Source: Williamsia sp.
GTDB taxonomy: Bacteria; Bacteroidota; Bacteroidia; Chitinophagales; Chitinophagaceae
Reading direction: 5' to 3'
Assembly: GCA_015069695.1 (NCBI GenBank)
Contig: JADCRZ010000027.1
Coordinates: 1-64,000, forward strand
DNA length: 64,000 nt
Numbering within the stretch: the first letter of the stretch is position 1; every line of letters starts with the position of its first letter. The notes under the pieces were generated by a model that worked only from the letters and a program-made list of their open reading frames with translations, ran no database searches and was not told the DNA's origin. Of this stretch, positions 1-9,900 are shown in pieces. Position numbers and translations under genes: made by a program.

Positions 1-468
1 AAGAGCAGGCACATGGTAGTGGATAGAGCCTTGGAGCTGGTCGATGAACCACAGGCGTTCCTGGTTGAAGGACAAGGGAATGTGCTCCGGCCTGGGCTGC
101 ACTTCTTTTAGCGGGGGCAAAGAGGGCGTATCCTTTTGAGTGGAAGAAATAACCTGGGCAATTTGTGCAATAGTTGGATGCAAAAATATATCAGATAAAG
201 AAAGCTGGATCTGAAAATGGGATGATACCCTGGAAAGCAGTTGAACCGCCTTCAAACTGTTTCCGCCTACTATAAAAAAATCATCTTCCAATCCAAAATG
301 GTCATGACCCAAGATCTCATCCCAAAAACCAGCTAAGGTGCTTTCTGCTGATCCAGCTGGGGCAGGTGCAGATTGCTTTTGAGCGCCTGGCACTTTGTGC
401 TTTATCAAGTTGAGTATATCTTTACCCGTTCTGGCGGACAGTGATTTATTAACCTCTTTATTCTCCAT
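1..468 (-). CDS. NRPS, N-terminal fragment (T-C...), cut by window edge
   Basis: The first 156 codons of a nonribosomal peptide synthetase, read leftward from the ATG at 466-468 and open to the edge. About 50 linker residues are followed by a thiolation (carrier) domain with the phosphopantetheine motif GGNSLKAVQL. A condensation domain then begins with a C1 motif, PLSFNQERLWFIDQL, of LCL type. No adenylation or other loading domain precedes the T domain, so it must be charged in trans or by another polypeptide. It lies downstream of the exporter and methyltransferase genes on the same strand and diverges from the other NRPS genes. The NRPS identity is certain; the rest of the domain order is outside the window. 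Confidence 0.93.
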   Translation of the reverse strand, partial: MENKEVNKSLSARTGKDILNLIKHKVPGAQKQSAPAPAGSAESTLAGFWDEILGHDHFGLEDDFFIVGGNSLKAVQLLSRVSSHFQIQLSLSDIFLHPTIAQIAQVISSTQKDTPSLPPLKEVQPRPEHIPLSFNQERLWFIDQLQGSIHYHVPAL

Positions 469-829
469 TATGAATGAAGTATTGATTTCTTGATGAATTG
501 CTAAAAACTGGAGAGTTTTTTAAAAGAATTGGATTGTGCGAGAGGTAGCAACGAAAGATTGATGCAGTTACAGCATTAGGTAGAAGAAGCCCGAAGTAAA
601 GTTGATTTCTTTTCTAAAGATTACTTTCTTCCCCTTTACAGCTTTCTAAATCGCATAAGGGTATGGTACGGAGAAAAATTAAACTTACTGCAAAATATTG
701 ATTTTAGTTATAATCTCAAAAAATAACCCGGGCAAACATTTTTAATCTTTGAAGTTGGCGGGATGAGACAAGCAAACCTGCTCGCCTGCCATATTTTGCA
801 ATATTGAATACTGAGATTTATAGCAACAG
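469..829. other. Intergenic region upstream of the leftward NRPS
   Basis: 361 bases between the methyltransferase stop and the leftward NRPS start. They are AT-rich and have no open frame that looks coding. I found no good TAnnTTTG element on the minus strand. The region is longer than a typical within-operon gap, so the NRPS may have its own promoter here, but the sequence does not show it clearly. Confidence 0.4.
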
Positions 830-2104
830 CTATTTTGCCTTTAAATAAGGAAATGCTGAATTGGTGAGGTTTAGTTTAGCATCATTTACCGACTGGAATG
901 ACAGATCTATACCAAGCTGCGAAAAAGTATGATGCATATTTTGGGCAGGATCAAGGTTTGCATGTATTTTATTTGCTACTGGGTTGCTTGGATATTTTGA
1001 TACGGGCAGTGTTGTTCTTTTATCACTTAGGATATAATTGCCGTTACTGTTTAACAGGAAATTGCGGGTTTCGAATGTGCTTCTTTCAAATCTTGTTGCC
1101 AAGAACTCATCACATATCTCATTCTCTGTTTTCCTTTTGAATGTCGCATCTTTCCTTTGTAAATAAAACCACAGCATCGGTGAATCGTTAAACATCAGAT
1201 AATTGGAGATAACCCAACGTTTTACATCCGGCAATTGATCATAACGGGCCTGTAAACCAGCACTTGCAAATTTCATGTTCCAGTTTAAGAGACCTCTACT
1301 CGCATCAAACTGATTCGGGCAGTGAATCAGAAGCTCCAGGTTGCACTCATCGGCCATCTTGTTCAATGATTCAATGTTGTAGCTAAATTCTACGGGTTGC
1401 AGGAGGCTGTCGGCCATATGAGGTTTGTTTGCATGGCGAAAAGATTTTAAAAAATCTCCCATCAGATTAGCTTGTTGGAAATCGGTTATAAGATCCTGGA
1501 TCAGCGAAAGCTCCAGTTCCATGTCGAAATTTGATTCTATATCATAAAAGCTCCTGACGGCCTTTTGGCAGGCTGTGGTTAACAGCCGATGATAGTAATT
1601 GTACACCATTAATTCTAGTACGCCATCCTTTTTTAATGCGGATGAAAGATTCTTCAAGCACACATCTGGTTCAGCATTGTGATGTATAACACCCGTACAA
1701 ATAACATAATCAAATTGACTTTTATAGTCTATAGAGTTCAAACTCTTTTCTTCGAGTGTTAAATTGGTTATACCGAGTTGCCTGGCATTGTTCTGGCATA
1801 CTTCTAACGACTTAGTTGATATGTCTGTGCCTAAAACTTCAGATTCAGGAAATCTTAAGGCCGTGAAAAGAGCCTGGTTTGTTCCACATCCAGCAACCCA
1901 AATTTTTGGATTGGGAAAGATACGATCGTGATTCCAGTATCCAAGATCTTGATTCAGAAACTTTTCTGCTGTTCCAGCCGGATAAAGGGGGAACATCATG
2001 GGTGGCCAGGGGTAATTATATCTCCCATAAAATGACTTGTTGATCTGATCAACTTCCTCAGCAGAATGGACAAGCATCAAGTTAAACAACTGGTCTTTTT
2101 TCAT
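830..2104 (-). CDS. SAM-dependent methyltransferase (cluster tailoring)
   Basis: A 424-residue class I SAM methyltransferase. The glycine-rich SAM-binding motif I (VAGCGTNQ) is at residues 70-77. An acidic strand end (GTDIS) follows, then a post-motif typical of the Methyltransf_11/12 families (YVICTGVIHHNAEPD). The C-terminal half (from about residue 190) is a long extension I do not recognise; its Trp- and Tyr-rich stretches could be a substrate or partner-binding domain. The gene is 45 bases downstream of the ABC exporter and on the same strand as the partial NRPS, so it probably methylates the peptide or a precursor. The methyl acceptor (O, N or C) cannot be told from the sequence. Confidence 0.8.
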   Translation of the reverse strand: MKKDQLFNLMLVHSAEEVDQINKSFYGRYNYPWPPMMFPLYPAGTAEKFLNQDLGYWNHDRIFPNPKIWVAGCGTNQALFTALRFPESEVLGTDISTKSLEVCQNNARQLGITNLTLEEKSLNSIDYKSQFDYVICTGVIHHNAEPDVCLKNLSSALKKDGVLELMVYNYYHRLLTTACQKAVRSFYDIESNFDMELELSLIQDLITDFQQANLMGDFLKSFRHANKPHMADSLLQPVEFSYNIESLNKMADECNLELLIHCPNQFDASRGLLNWNMKFASAGLQARYDQLPDVKRWVISNYLMFNDSPMLWFYLQRKDATFKRKTENEICDEFLATRFERSTFETRNFLLNSNGNYILSDKRTTLPVSKYPSNPVANKIHANLDPAQNMHHTFSQLGIDLSFQSVNDAKLNLTNSAFPYLKAK

Positions 2105-2149
2105 AATGATAGTTCGGTTGTTATAAGGGGTTATTTAAACGTGAAAATT

Positions 2150-4009
2150 CTATTTATATCCCATCGCCTGCAATTCGAATAACTCGGCATACCGCCCTCC
2201 CAGTTCAAGCAGTTCCCGGTGGCTACCCATCTCTACAATCTCTCCGTTTTGCAATACAAGGATACGGTCTACCATTCTCACTGTTGAAAAGCGATGTGAA
2301 ATTAAAACAGCAGATTTGTTCTGGCCCAGGTTGGAGAAATGCTGGAAGACTTTGTACTCCGATTTTGCATCCAGGGCAGCTGTAGGTTCATCCAGGATAA
2401 TAAGTTGGGCATCGCGCATGTACGTCCTTGCAAGCGCAATCTTTTGCCATTCACCTCCGGAAAGTTCTACTCCCTGGTTAAAATACTTTCCCAATACCTG
2501 TTCGTACTTGTTTGGCAATCCTTCAATCACCTGGTCTGCCAGGCTTTTATGCGCAGAATCCTTTATCAACGCATGGTTTTCTGCTTCCTCAATGTTACCA
2601 ACTGCAACATTTTTTGAGCTGGTCATCTGATAATGATAAAAGTCCTGAAAAATAATTCCTATCTTTTTTCTTAATTCCGTCAGGTTATACTCCTTTAAAT
2701 CAATCCCATCTAATAAAATTCGACCTTCCGAAGGATCATACAGCCTGGTCAACAGCTTTACCAATGTTGTTTTACCTGCACCATTTTCTCCTACCAAAGC
2801 CAGTTTTTCTCCAACACCAATGGTAAAGTTTAAGTGGCGGTTAGCCCAGCGTTCTGAATTTTCATATTTGAACCCAACGTTTTCAAAGGTAAATCCCCGT
2901 TTTACGGGATCTGGAAAAGGGATCGAGTTAGGCGAGGAACTTATTTTAGGTTTAATATGGAAAAAAGAAAAGAAATCTTTGAGATGGATAACCCCCTGCG
3001 ATATACTGCTGAAGTTAGCCGTTTGTTCGGACAATACGCTCTTCATTTGCTGGAAAGATCCGATTAAAAAGGTGAGATCACCTATTGATGCAACCCCAGA
3101 CTGCACCGAACGAACGATCATGGCAAACGCGATAAAATAGCCGAGCGCCCCAAACAGCGCAAGCCCCGTGCCTCCTATAGCTTGCTTTAAAGCCAAACGC
3201 CGGTTATCCAGGTAAAATTTATCAGACAGCTTTCGGAAGCGGTCAATGAAAAAAGCCGACAGGTCGAGCAGTTTGATTTCTTTTACTGTTTCAATGCTGG
3301 CCCCTACAAATCTTAGATAATCAAGTTCCCTTTTTCCTTCGGTCTGGCTTTGGATCAGTAAGTAATGTTTTCCGTTGAAATAATACTCCCCCCAGAAGGC
3401 AGGTAGCACAGAAAACAAGAGCACCAAAATCAGCCAGGGATTGAACACGATCAGCCCGACTGAAAGAAAAGCCATGGTAATCCAGCCTTGTATTTGGGAG
3501 AGAAGTTGTGATAAAAGTATCGAGCGGCCTATCGTTTGCTGCCTGGCACGTTCCAGTTTATTATAGAAAGAAGGATCTTCAAATTGTTCAAGGTCGAGCG
3601 TGGCGGCATGAGTCATTATTCTGATTGACGTGTAATTTGTAAACCGATCACTGAGCAGGGTATCTGTAAATGAAATGAGCCTGTTCAGGACATCGGACAA
3701 TACATTCAATCCAAAAGAAAGTATGATTAAGGGCCATACCTGCGTGCTGATATGGTTATTGCCTCCAGTTGCATATATAATTACTTGATCTATAATAAGT
3801 TTTGATACGTATAATATAGATAGTGGCATGAGAGATTTAACGATCCGCAGAATCAGGTTTATCATCGTAACTAATGGACTCGCATGCAAGACCAGCCTGC
3901 AAAAATCCGGAAGGGTGTTGAATGCTAGCAACCGCTCTTTCAGTGTGAGCCGTTCGCCGTTCGCTTTGGCGAACATATTATTTCCAGAAGCATGCTTCCT
4001 GAACTTCAT
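2150..4009 (-). CDS. ABC exporter, fused permease and ATPase
   Basis: A 619-residue type I ABC exporter half-transporter. About six membrane segments lie between residues 45 and 330, with a nucleotide-binding domain after residue 370. Walker A is GENGAGKT at 407-414, the signature LSGGEW is at about 516-521, Walker B is LIILDEP near 535-541, and the H-loop His is in SHRFST near 571. One gene of this type normally works as a homodimer. As first gene of the leftward arm of the NRPS cluster it most likely exports the peptide or gives self-protection. Lipid or peptide export cannot be separated by sequence alone. Confidence 0.9.
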   Translation of the reverse strand: MKFRKHASGNNMFAKANGERLTLKERLLAFNTLPDFCRLVLHASPLVTMINLILRIVKSLMPLSILYVSKLIIDQVIIYATGGNNHISTQVWPLIILSFGLNVLSDVLNRLISFTDTLLSDRFTNYTSIRIMTHAATLDLEQFEDPSFYNKLERARQQTIGRSILLSQLLSQIQGWITMAFLSVGLIVFNPWLILVLLFSVLPAFWGEYYFNGKHYLLIQSQTEGKRELDYLRFVGASIETVKEIKLLDLSAFFIDRFRKLSDKFYLDNRRLALKQAIGGTGLALFGALGYFIAFAMIVRSVQSGVASIGDLTFLIGSFQQMKSVLSEQTANFSSISQGVIHLKDFFSFFHIKPKISSSPNSIPFPDPVKRGFTFENVGFKYENSERWANRHLNFTIGVGEKLALVGENGAGKTTLVKLLTRLYDPSEGRILLDGIDLKEYNLTELRKKIGIIFQDFYHYQMTSSKNVAVGNIEEAENHALIKDSAHKSLADQVIEGLPNKYEQVLGKYFNQGVELSGGEWQKIALARTYMRDAQLIILDEPTAALDAKSEYKVFQHFSNLGQNKSAVLISHRFSTVRMVDRILVLQNGEIVEMGSHRELLELGGRYAELFELQAMGYK

Positions 4010-4555
4010 GTTGAATTGGTTAACTGTTGGAGGTAATCTGATAGGATAGATGGAAAGATGTGTTCGCTATATAGCTTATGCAAGGTTCATGGCAGATCTG
4101 CTATATGATTAATTCAGCAATTTAAGAAAGAATAGTTTACCGTTGCTATATACGAAGATAATCAGTAGCATTCACTCTGGCACAGTAACCTGCAAAGAAG
4201 TCTCTCCTTATTTTGCGACAGGCAGTAGCAGAAAAATATAATTTTTTTTAAACTTAAGATTTACACTAATTTTATGAAAGAGTTCTTTTTGTTTCTCAGG
4301 TGAATTATTATGAAGTCTGTTGATCAGTCTTTGAAGCGTTGTAGACCATACCTTCCGTTAGCGTAGTTCAACAGTGTTCACCATCATTACCTTAATTTTT
4401 TGAAAAACCACGTAACTAACTAGTTCCTCCAGTCGGCTCCCCGGCAGCAAATATCAAGTACCCAGTAACATGTAGATCGACTGCATAGTACGGTTGATGA
4501 ATTTATAATGATAAAGCAATCTGCAGCTAGATAGTGAAGGATTATTCGTACTATA
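4010..4555. promoter_or_regulatory. Divergent intergenic control region of the NRPS cluster
   Basis: 546 bases separate the leftward exporter operon from the rightward thioesterase-hydroxylase-NRPS operon, so both promoters should lie here. There is no convincing coding frame. The only promoter-like pair I can point to for the plus strand is weak: TTTG at 4212-4215, then TAATTTTT at 4239-4246, with a 23-base spacer. No clear operator palindrome was seen. Confidence 0.4.
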
Positions 4556-4558
4556 GTG

Positions 4559-5308
4559 ATGCAGTCAAAAACTTGGCATTGTATGACGAAGCCCTTAAAT
4601 CTTTTTTGCCTTCCTTTTGCAGGTGGAAACAGTTATTCATATCGGCAGTATGCAGAAAAGGCTTCTTCTTATCTAAATGTATTTCCGGTTGATTATCCCG
4701 GCCACGGGACCAGAATGCATGAGCCGTTGATTGAAGATATACGTGTGCTGGTCCATGATATGTACCTGCAGATCAGTCCTAAGATCGGTAGAACAGACTA
4801 TGCCATTTACGGACATAGCCTGGGCGGATTGGTGGGTTATCTGGTTACCAGGGAACTGCTCAAAAACAATCACAAAGCGCCTTTACATCTTTTTATTACT
4901 GGCACATCCGGACCTGCAGCACTGTCAAGAACAGACAAAAAACGGCATCTTTTACCCAGAGACGAATTTTTAGCAGAAATAAAACGCTACGGTGGTATGC
5001 CAGATGAGATATTAGACAATGATGAATGGATGGATTTTTTTGAACCAATTTTGCGGGCTGACTTTAAAGTTTCTGAAAACTATATCTACGGCAATGATCC
5101 GCCATTAAAGATTCCAATTACTGTGATAACCGGCAGTGAAGAAGATATAGAAACTGCTGATATCAGTATCTGGCAAAAAGAGACAAATTGTACCATTGAC
5201 TTTAAACAGTTGCCGGGAAATCACTTTTTTATTTTCGATTACCCTCACACAATTATTGAAATCATATATAAAAAATTATTCACTCACGCACCTGCATACC
5301 AACTATGA
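4559..5308 (+). CDS. Type II thioesterase (editing)
   Basis: A free-standing alpha/beta-hydrolase of about 249 residues, as expected for type II thioesterases, which remove wrong or stalled acyl groups from carrier domains. The opening motif LFCLPFAGGN, nucleophile elbow GHSLGG and the late catalytic His in PGNHFFIFD are all present. The start is ambiguous: GTG at 4556 directly before ATG at 4559, or an in-frame ATG at 4583 that puts the family motif closer to the N-terminus. The stop codon overlaps the start of the hydroxylase gene in an ATGA, so the two are translationally coupled. First gene of the rightward biosynthetic operon. Confidence 0.92.
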   Translation: MQSKTWHCMTKPLNLFCLPFAGGNSYSYRQYAEKASSYLNVFPVDYPGHGTRMHEPLIEDIRVLVHDMYLQISPKIGRTDYAIYGHSLGGLVGYLVTRELLKNNHKAPLHLFITGTSGPAALSRTDKKRHLLPRDEFLAEIKRYGGMPDEILDNDEWMDFFEPILRADFKVSENYIYGNDPPLKIPITVITGSEEDIETADISIWQKETNCTIDFKQLPGNHFFIFDYPHTIIEIIYKKLFTHAPAYQL

Positions 5309-6924
5309 ATGACAAAAAGTTTTATTTAAAGCCAAATGTTGTACTTGAGCCGCTTGTGGACAAATGGTATGCCTGGAGCCACCTGGTTTCACCGGCTACA
5401 GGAGCTATGAATATTGTAGGCAGACACCTGCAAATAATGGAATCCTATCTTTCCGCGCCCTCAATCCATGCCGAAGCCGTCCGCAATGCAAAGATGCGCG
5501 GTGGTCCCTTCATGGACTTTGGCGGAACAAGGGTTGAAGAGGTAAACACATTGCGGACGCAAACAATTCAGAACAATGAAAAAGTTATTCAGCTGGCCCA
5601 TGCGATCAAGGAACTGGATAAATTGCTGGCTGCTGAAGCAAAAGGCTACGGCCTCGAAACTTTGTATGAAAAGGTTCCACCCCTACTCAAAGGATATGTA
5701 GAATTGTATTACGACCGCAGTAATAACCCGGGCTTTCGGTTTTTTGAATCGCTTCTGTATAAAAGTGAGTACTATAAAAAGGACATGCAAAGTATTGCGC
5801 TGTGGATCACGAACAACGATGAACGTCCGTTTTGTCTAAGCACGCCCCGCCTAGATGAACCTTGGGTGCTTCACTTGGATATTCCTTTTGATCATAAAGG
5901 AATTGACGAGCTGGCAAAAATGAAAAGAGCACCGCAGTCATTGGATTATATCAAAAGCTTGCTCGGCGTCAACGCCGCACAGGATGCGCTTTTTGAAACA
6001 TTTTTTACCGAGGCTCCGCCTCCGGTTTACCGGCGGTATACTGGTGATAAAATTCGCATGCGCTACTTCGGCCATGCCTGCATATTGATCGAAACAAAAG
6101 AAGTCAGCATCCTGGTTGATCCATTGATCAGTTATTACGGATACCACTCCGATGTACAACACTTTTCCGATGTCGACCTACCCGATGTCATTGATTACGT
6201 ATTGATTACACACAACCACCAGGATCATATCTTATTTGAAACATTGCTTCCACTGAGACACAAGATCAAAAATCTGATCGTTCCCCGAACAAACAGCGGT
6301 AAACTGGAAGACCCTGATCTTAAGCTAATGTTTAATCACGTGGGCTTTCACAACGTCATCGCTATAGATGAAATGGAAACCATCTGTTTTGAGGATGCAA
6401 CCATCACCGGGCTTCCATTTATGGGAGAGCACAGCGATTTGAACATACTTACCAAATCATGTTACCTGGTTCAGATAGGCATGTTCAAGTTGATCTTTCT
6501 GGCAGATTCCCGCATCAGTGAGTCAGCCCTGTACAAGCATATTTATAAACAAGTGGGAAAGGTTGATGTTCTGTTCATCGGGATGGAATGTGACGGGGCT
6601 CCTCTATCCTGGCTATACGGGCCGCTCATCACAAAAAAGTTGCCAAGAGACATGGATGGCAGCAGAAGACTTGCAGGCTCGGATTGTGGAAAGGGACTGT
6701 CGCTTGTTGACATATTCAGGCCCAGGGAGCTGTATGTATATGCAATGGGCCAGGAACCCTGGTTGGAGTTTATAAGCAGCATCAAATACACAGATGATTC
6801 CAACCCGATCGTACAATCAAACAAACTGGTAAACATTTGCAGAGACCGTGGGATGATCGCCGAAAGACTTTTTGGTGAGAAAGAACTTTTGTACGAAAAA
6901 CAAGCAACCTTAATAGAAGTTTGA
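5305..6924 (+). CDS. CmlA-type diiron beta-hydroxylase of carrier-bound amino acids
   Basis: A 539-residue protein with an N-terminal domain (about 1-245) and a metallo-beta-lactamase-fold domain from about 250. This matches CmlA of chloramphenicol biosynthesis in size and layout. CmlA is a non-haem diiron monooxygenase that hydroxylates the beta carbon of an amino acid held on an NRPS carrier domain. The ligand set is complete: THNHQDH with H303, H305, D307 and H308; E375 in FMGEHSD; D401 in IFLADS. From memory, these sit two residues before the CmlA iron ligands throughout. Its position between thioesterase and NRPS supports action on an aminoacyl-T domain of this cluster. A hydrolase role is the alternative; the N-terminal domain and cluster context argue against it. 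Confidence 0.88.
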   Translation: MNDKKFYLKPNVVLEPLVDKWYAWSHLVSPATGAMNIVGRHLQIMESYLSAPSIHAEAVRNAKMRGGPFMDFGGTRVEEVNTLRTQTIQNNEKVIQLAHAIKELDKLLAAEAKGYGLETLYEKVPPLLKGYVELYYDRSNNPGFRFFESLLYKSEYYKKDMQSIALWITNNDERPFCLSTPRLDEPWVLHLDIPFDHKGIDELAKMKRAPQSLDYIKSLLGVNAAQDALFETFFTEAPPPVYRRYTGDKIRMRYFGHACILIETKEVSILVDPLISYYGYHSDVQHFSDVDLPDVIDYVLITHNHQDHILFETLLPLRHKIKNLIVPRTNSGKLEDPDLKLMFNHVGFHNVIAIDEMETICFEDATITGLPFMGEHSDLNILTKSCYLVQIGMFKLIFLADSRISESALYKHIYKQVGKVDVLFIGMECDGAPLSWLYGPLITKKLPRDMDGSRRLAGSDCGKGLSLVDIFRPRELYVYAMGQEPWLEFISSIKYTDDSNPIVQSNKLVNICRDRGMIAERLFGEKELLYEKQATLIEV

Positions 6925-6965
6925 TCCAACGGTCGCCTTAGCAGAATGATGTTTATGAATTGTTT

Positions 6966-9900
6966 ATGCCTAAATTCATCATGCACAAAGCAACCTTTCC
7001 CTTGCACCCGGCCCAGGTGGATGTTTACACTGATCAATTGATTCATTCTGCAAGCCCCCACTACAATATCGGCGGCTACATAAGAATACAAGGTTCTTTA
7101 AACAAGGAATTATTTTACCAAACAGTTGATACACTTCCCCTTGTATTCGATGTATATAAGATGCGGTTTAATTTCAGCAGTACTGAACCTGTTTGCTTTT
7201 TCGATGATCAGTACAGCCAGCTGCAAGTACATGAGTTTGACCTGACGCACCACGAAGACCCGCAAGCAGAAGCACTGCAGTGGATGCAAAACCGATTTAA
7301 CACGCCTTTTCACATAGAAGAAGAAAACCCCCTTTTTGAACATTGTCTGATCAAACTTGCATGTGAAGAACACTGGTTTTTTTGCAGGTACCATCATTTG
7401 ATAACAGACGGCTACGGCTTTATTGTTTTTGTTCAATACCTCGCCCGCAAATACAAGTCACTGACTGATAAAGATGGTTTTCAATTCAGTCACCCGTCCT
7501 ATCTTGAGGAAGCAAAAAAGGCAGTTGAACAAAAAGAATCGGCCGCGTCTGGACCAGACCGGGAATACTGGCTGGAAAAAATAAGTGAGACACCGCAAAG
7601 GTTTCTTCTTAGTAGATACAAAGTGGCAGCAGGCGGAAAAGAGAGTGCAATCCATCTGCTTGATCTTGATGATCATGACAGGGCCTTGCTCGGTGATATA
7701 CAGAACATCACAAAATGCAGTTTACAGCAGCTCACCATAGCAGCTCTCCTTATCTACTTCGGTAAAACCGCCGGGCAGGCAGAATTTGTTTTTGGAATCC
7801 CGATTCATAGAAGAAGCTCGAGGCAGATGCGCAATGTAATGGGAATGTTCAGTGGTATTTTGCCATACAAAGCCATATTCAATAAAGATGTAAAAGTTCA
7901 TGAATTATTGCTGGGCATAGCCAGTTCACAAAAAAACGATTACCGGCACCAGAACTTCTCCTTAGGTGAGATAAGCCGGGCACTTAAGCTTCACTCTTCG
8001 GAAGAATATTTATGTGATATAATCATAAATTACGAACTGCTGGACTTCGAAGCTGCTTTTGATGATAATATACAAGCTGCGATTGTACAATTAACCAGTG
8101 AATACCAGCGAAATCCTTTGCAAATATCCTGGCGTGACTATGGCAGGCAACAACCATTGCAGTTGCACACCAACTTTCGCAGGGACTATTTTACATCCGA
8201 GGAGATCAGCCTCTTGAGCAAGCGGATCTTGTTTATCATAAAACAGATTCCATCTAAACTCAGCGAGCCGATCGGAAACCTGGACCATATTCCACCCCCC
8301 GAGCGGGCCTTGGTACAAAGATTCAATCATCCGTCCGTTGAATATCCTGGAAGTAAAAGCCTTGTGACACTTTTTGAAGAGCAGGTATTGCGTACGCCCC
8401 GTTCGCTTGCGGTTAAGTTTGAAGGCAACCGGTTATCGTATCAGGAATTGAATGAACGATCAAACCAGCTTGCACGCCGTCTCGTGAGTGTAGGAGTAAA
8501 AGAAGAAATGCTGGTGCCTTTATGTACACAACGCTCTTTTGACATGATCGTTGGAATGCTGGGTATCATGAAAGCCGGGGGAGCTTATGTTCCGATCGAT
8601 CCGCAATATCCGCAGGAACGTATAAACTATTTTCTGGAAGATACAAGTGCGGCGGTGGTTGTATGTGACAAAGAGAACAGAACAAGGTTTCAAGACCAGA
8701 GGTACTATACACTGGTTGAGGTAAGCGGAAATACACTATTCACTGAAGAGAAATACCTTGATAATCTATACACCCGCATTCGGCCGGGACAACTTGCGTA
8801 TGTAATTTACACCTCAGGTTCTACGGGCAGGCCGAAAGGTGTGATGATAGAACATGCAGGAGTAGTTAACCTGATCAAGACACAAACAGATTATTTTAAA
8901 ATAACCAGTAGTGATAGGATCCTGCAGTTTTCAAATTTTTGTTTCGACGCCTCCGTAGAGCAAATATTTTTGGCACTGCTTAATGGTGCTTCTTTGATCG
9001 TTCTCTCCGAAGAAGTCCTGTTAAATACCAACCTTTTTACGGATTTATTGAATAGGGAGCAAATAAGTCATTTGCATGCCACACCCCTTTTCCTGGAGAC
9101 CTTACCAGCGGTGCATAATGGATACCTGAAAAGGGTTATAGCCGGGGGTGATCTGTGTAAAAAGCCTCTTTCCGAACGCTGGAAAGGACTTGTTGAATTT
9201 TACAACGAATATGGTCCTACGGAAACGACGGTAACAGCAGTGGAGTACAGCTTGGATAATAATCAATCTTCTTCTCTTTCATCAGTTCCCATAGGAAAGC
9301 CAGTTATTAACACACAAGTATATATCCTGGATAAAGCAGGAGAAATCTGCCCTATAGGCGTACCGGGAGAACTGTTTATCGGCGGAATTCAGGTTGGGCG
9401 TGGTTATTTGAACCTTTCACAATTAACGGCCGACTCCTTTCTGACGGATCATTTTACCAAAGAACCAGGAAGAAGGCTGTATAAGACGGGCGATCTCGCG
9501 CGTTGGCTGGAGGACGGCAACATTGAATACCTGGGGCGGATAGATGACCAGGTAAAGATCAGAGGATACCGTGTAGAGCTGGGAGAGATTGAAAACGTAC
9601 TGCTCAAAAATAGGTCTGTGAAGGAAGCGGTCGTACTTGCAAAAGATGACAGTGAAGGAAACAAGCAACTGATTGGCTATATAGTGCCAGTAAGTTCTTT
9701 CAACAGGGAAGAGATAGAGTCTTACCTGAGGAGCCAGTTACCTGCTTATATGATACCTGCATGGTGGATAACGCTCGAAGGTTTGCCACTTACATCAAGC
9801 GGAAAAATAAACCGGAAAGCTTTACCTGATCCTGCCTATAGTGTCATATTGGATAACCGGCACGATGCTCCATTAAGTGAAGTGGAAATCCAGGTGGCGG

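Noticed and set aside
6543-7091. 182-codon minus-strand frame over the hydroxylase/NRPS junction
   Set aside because: Antisense shadow of two well-supported genes with no recognisable domain.
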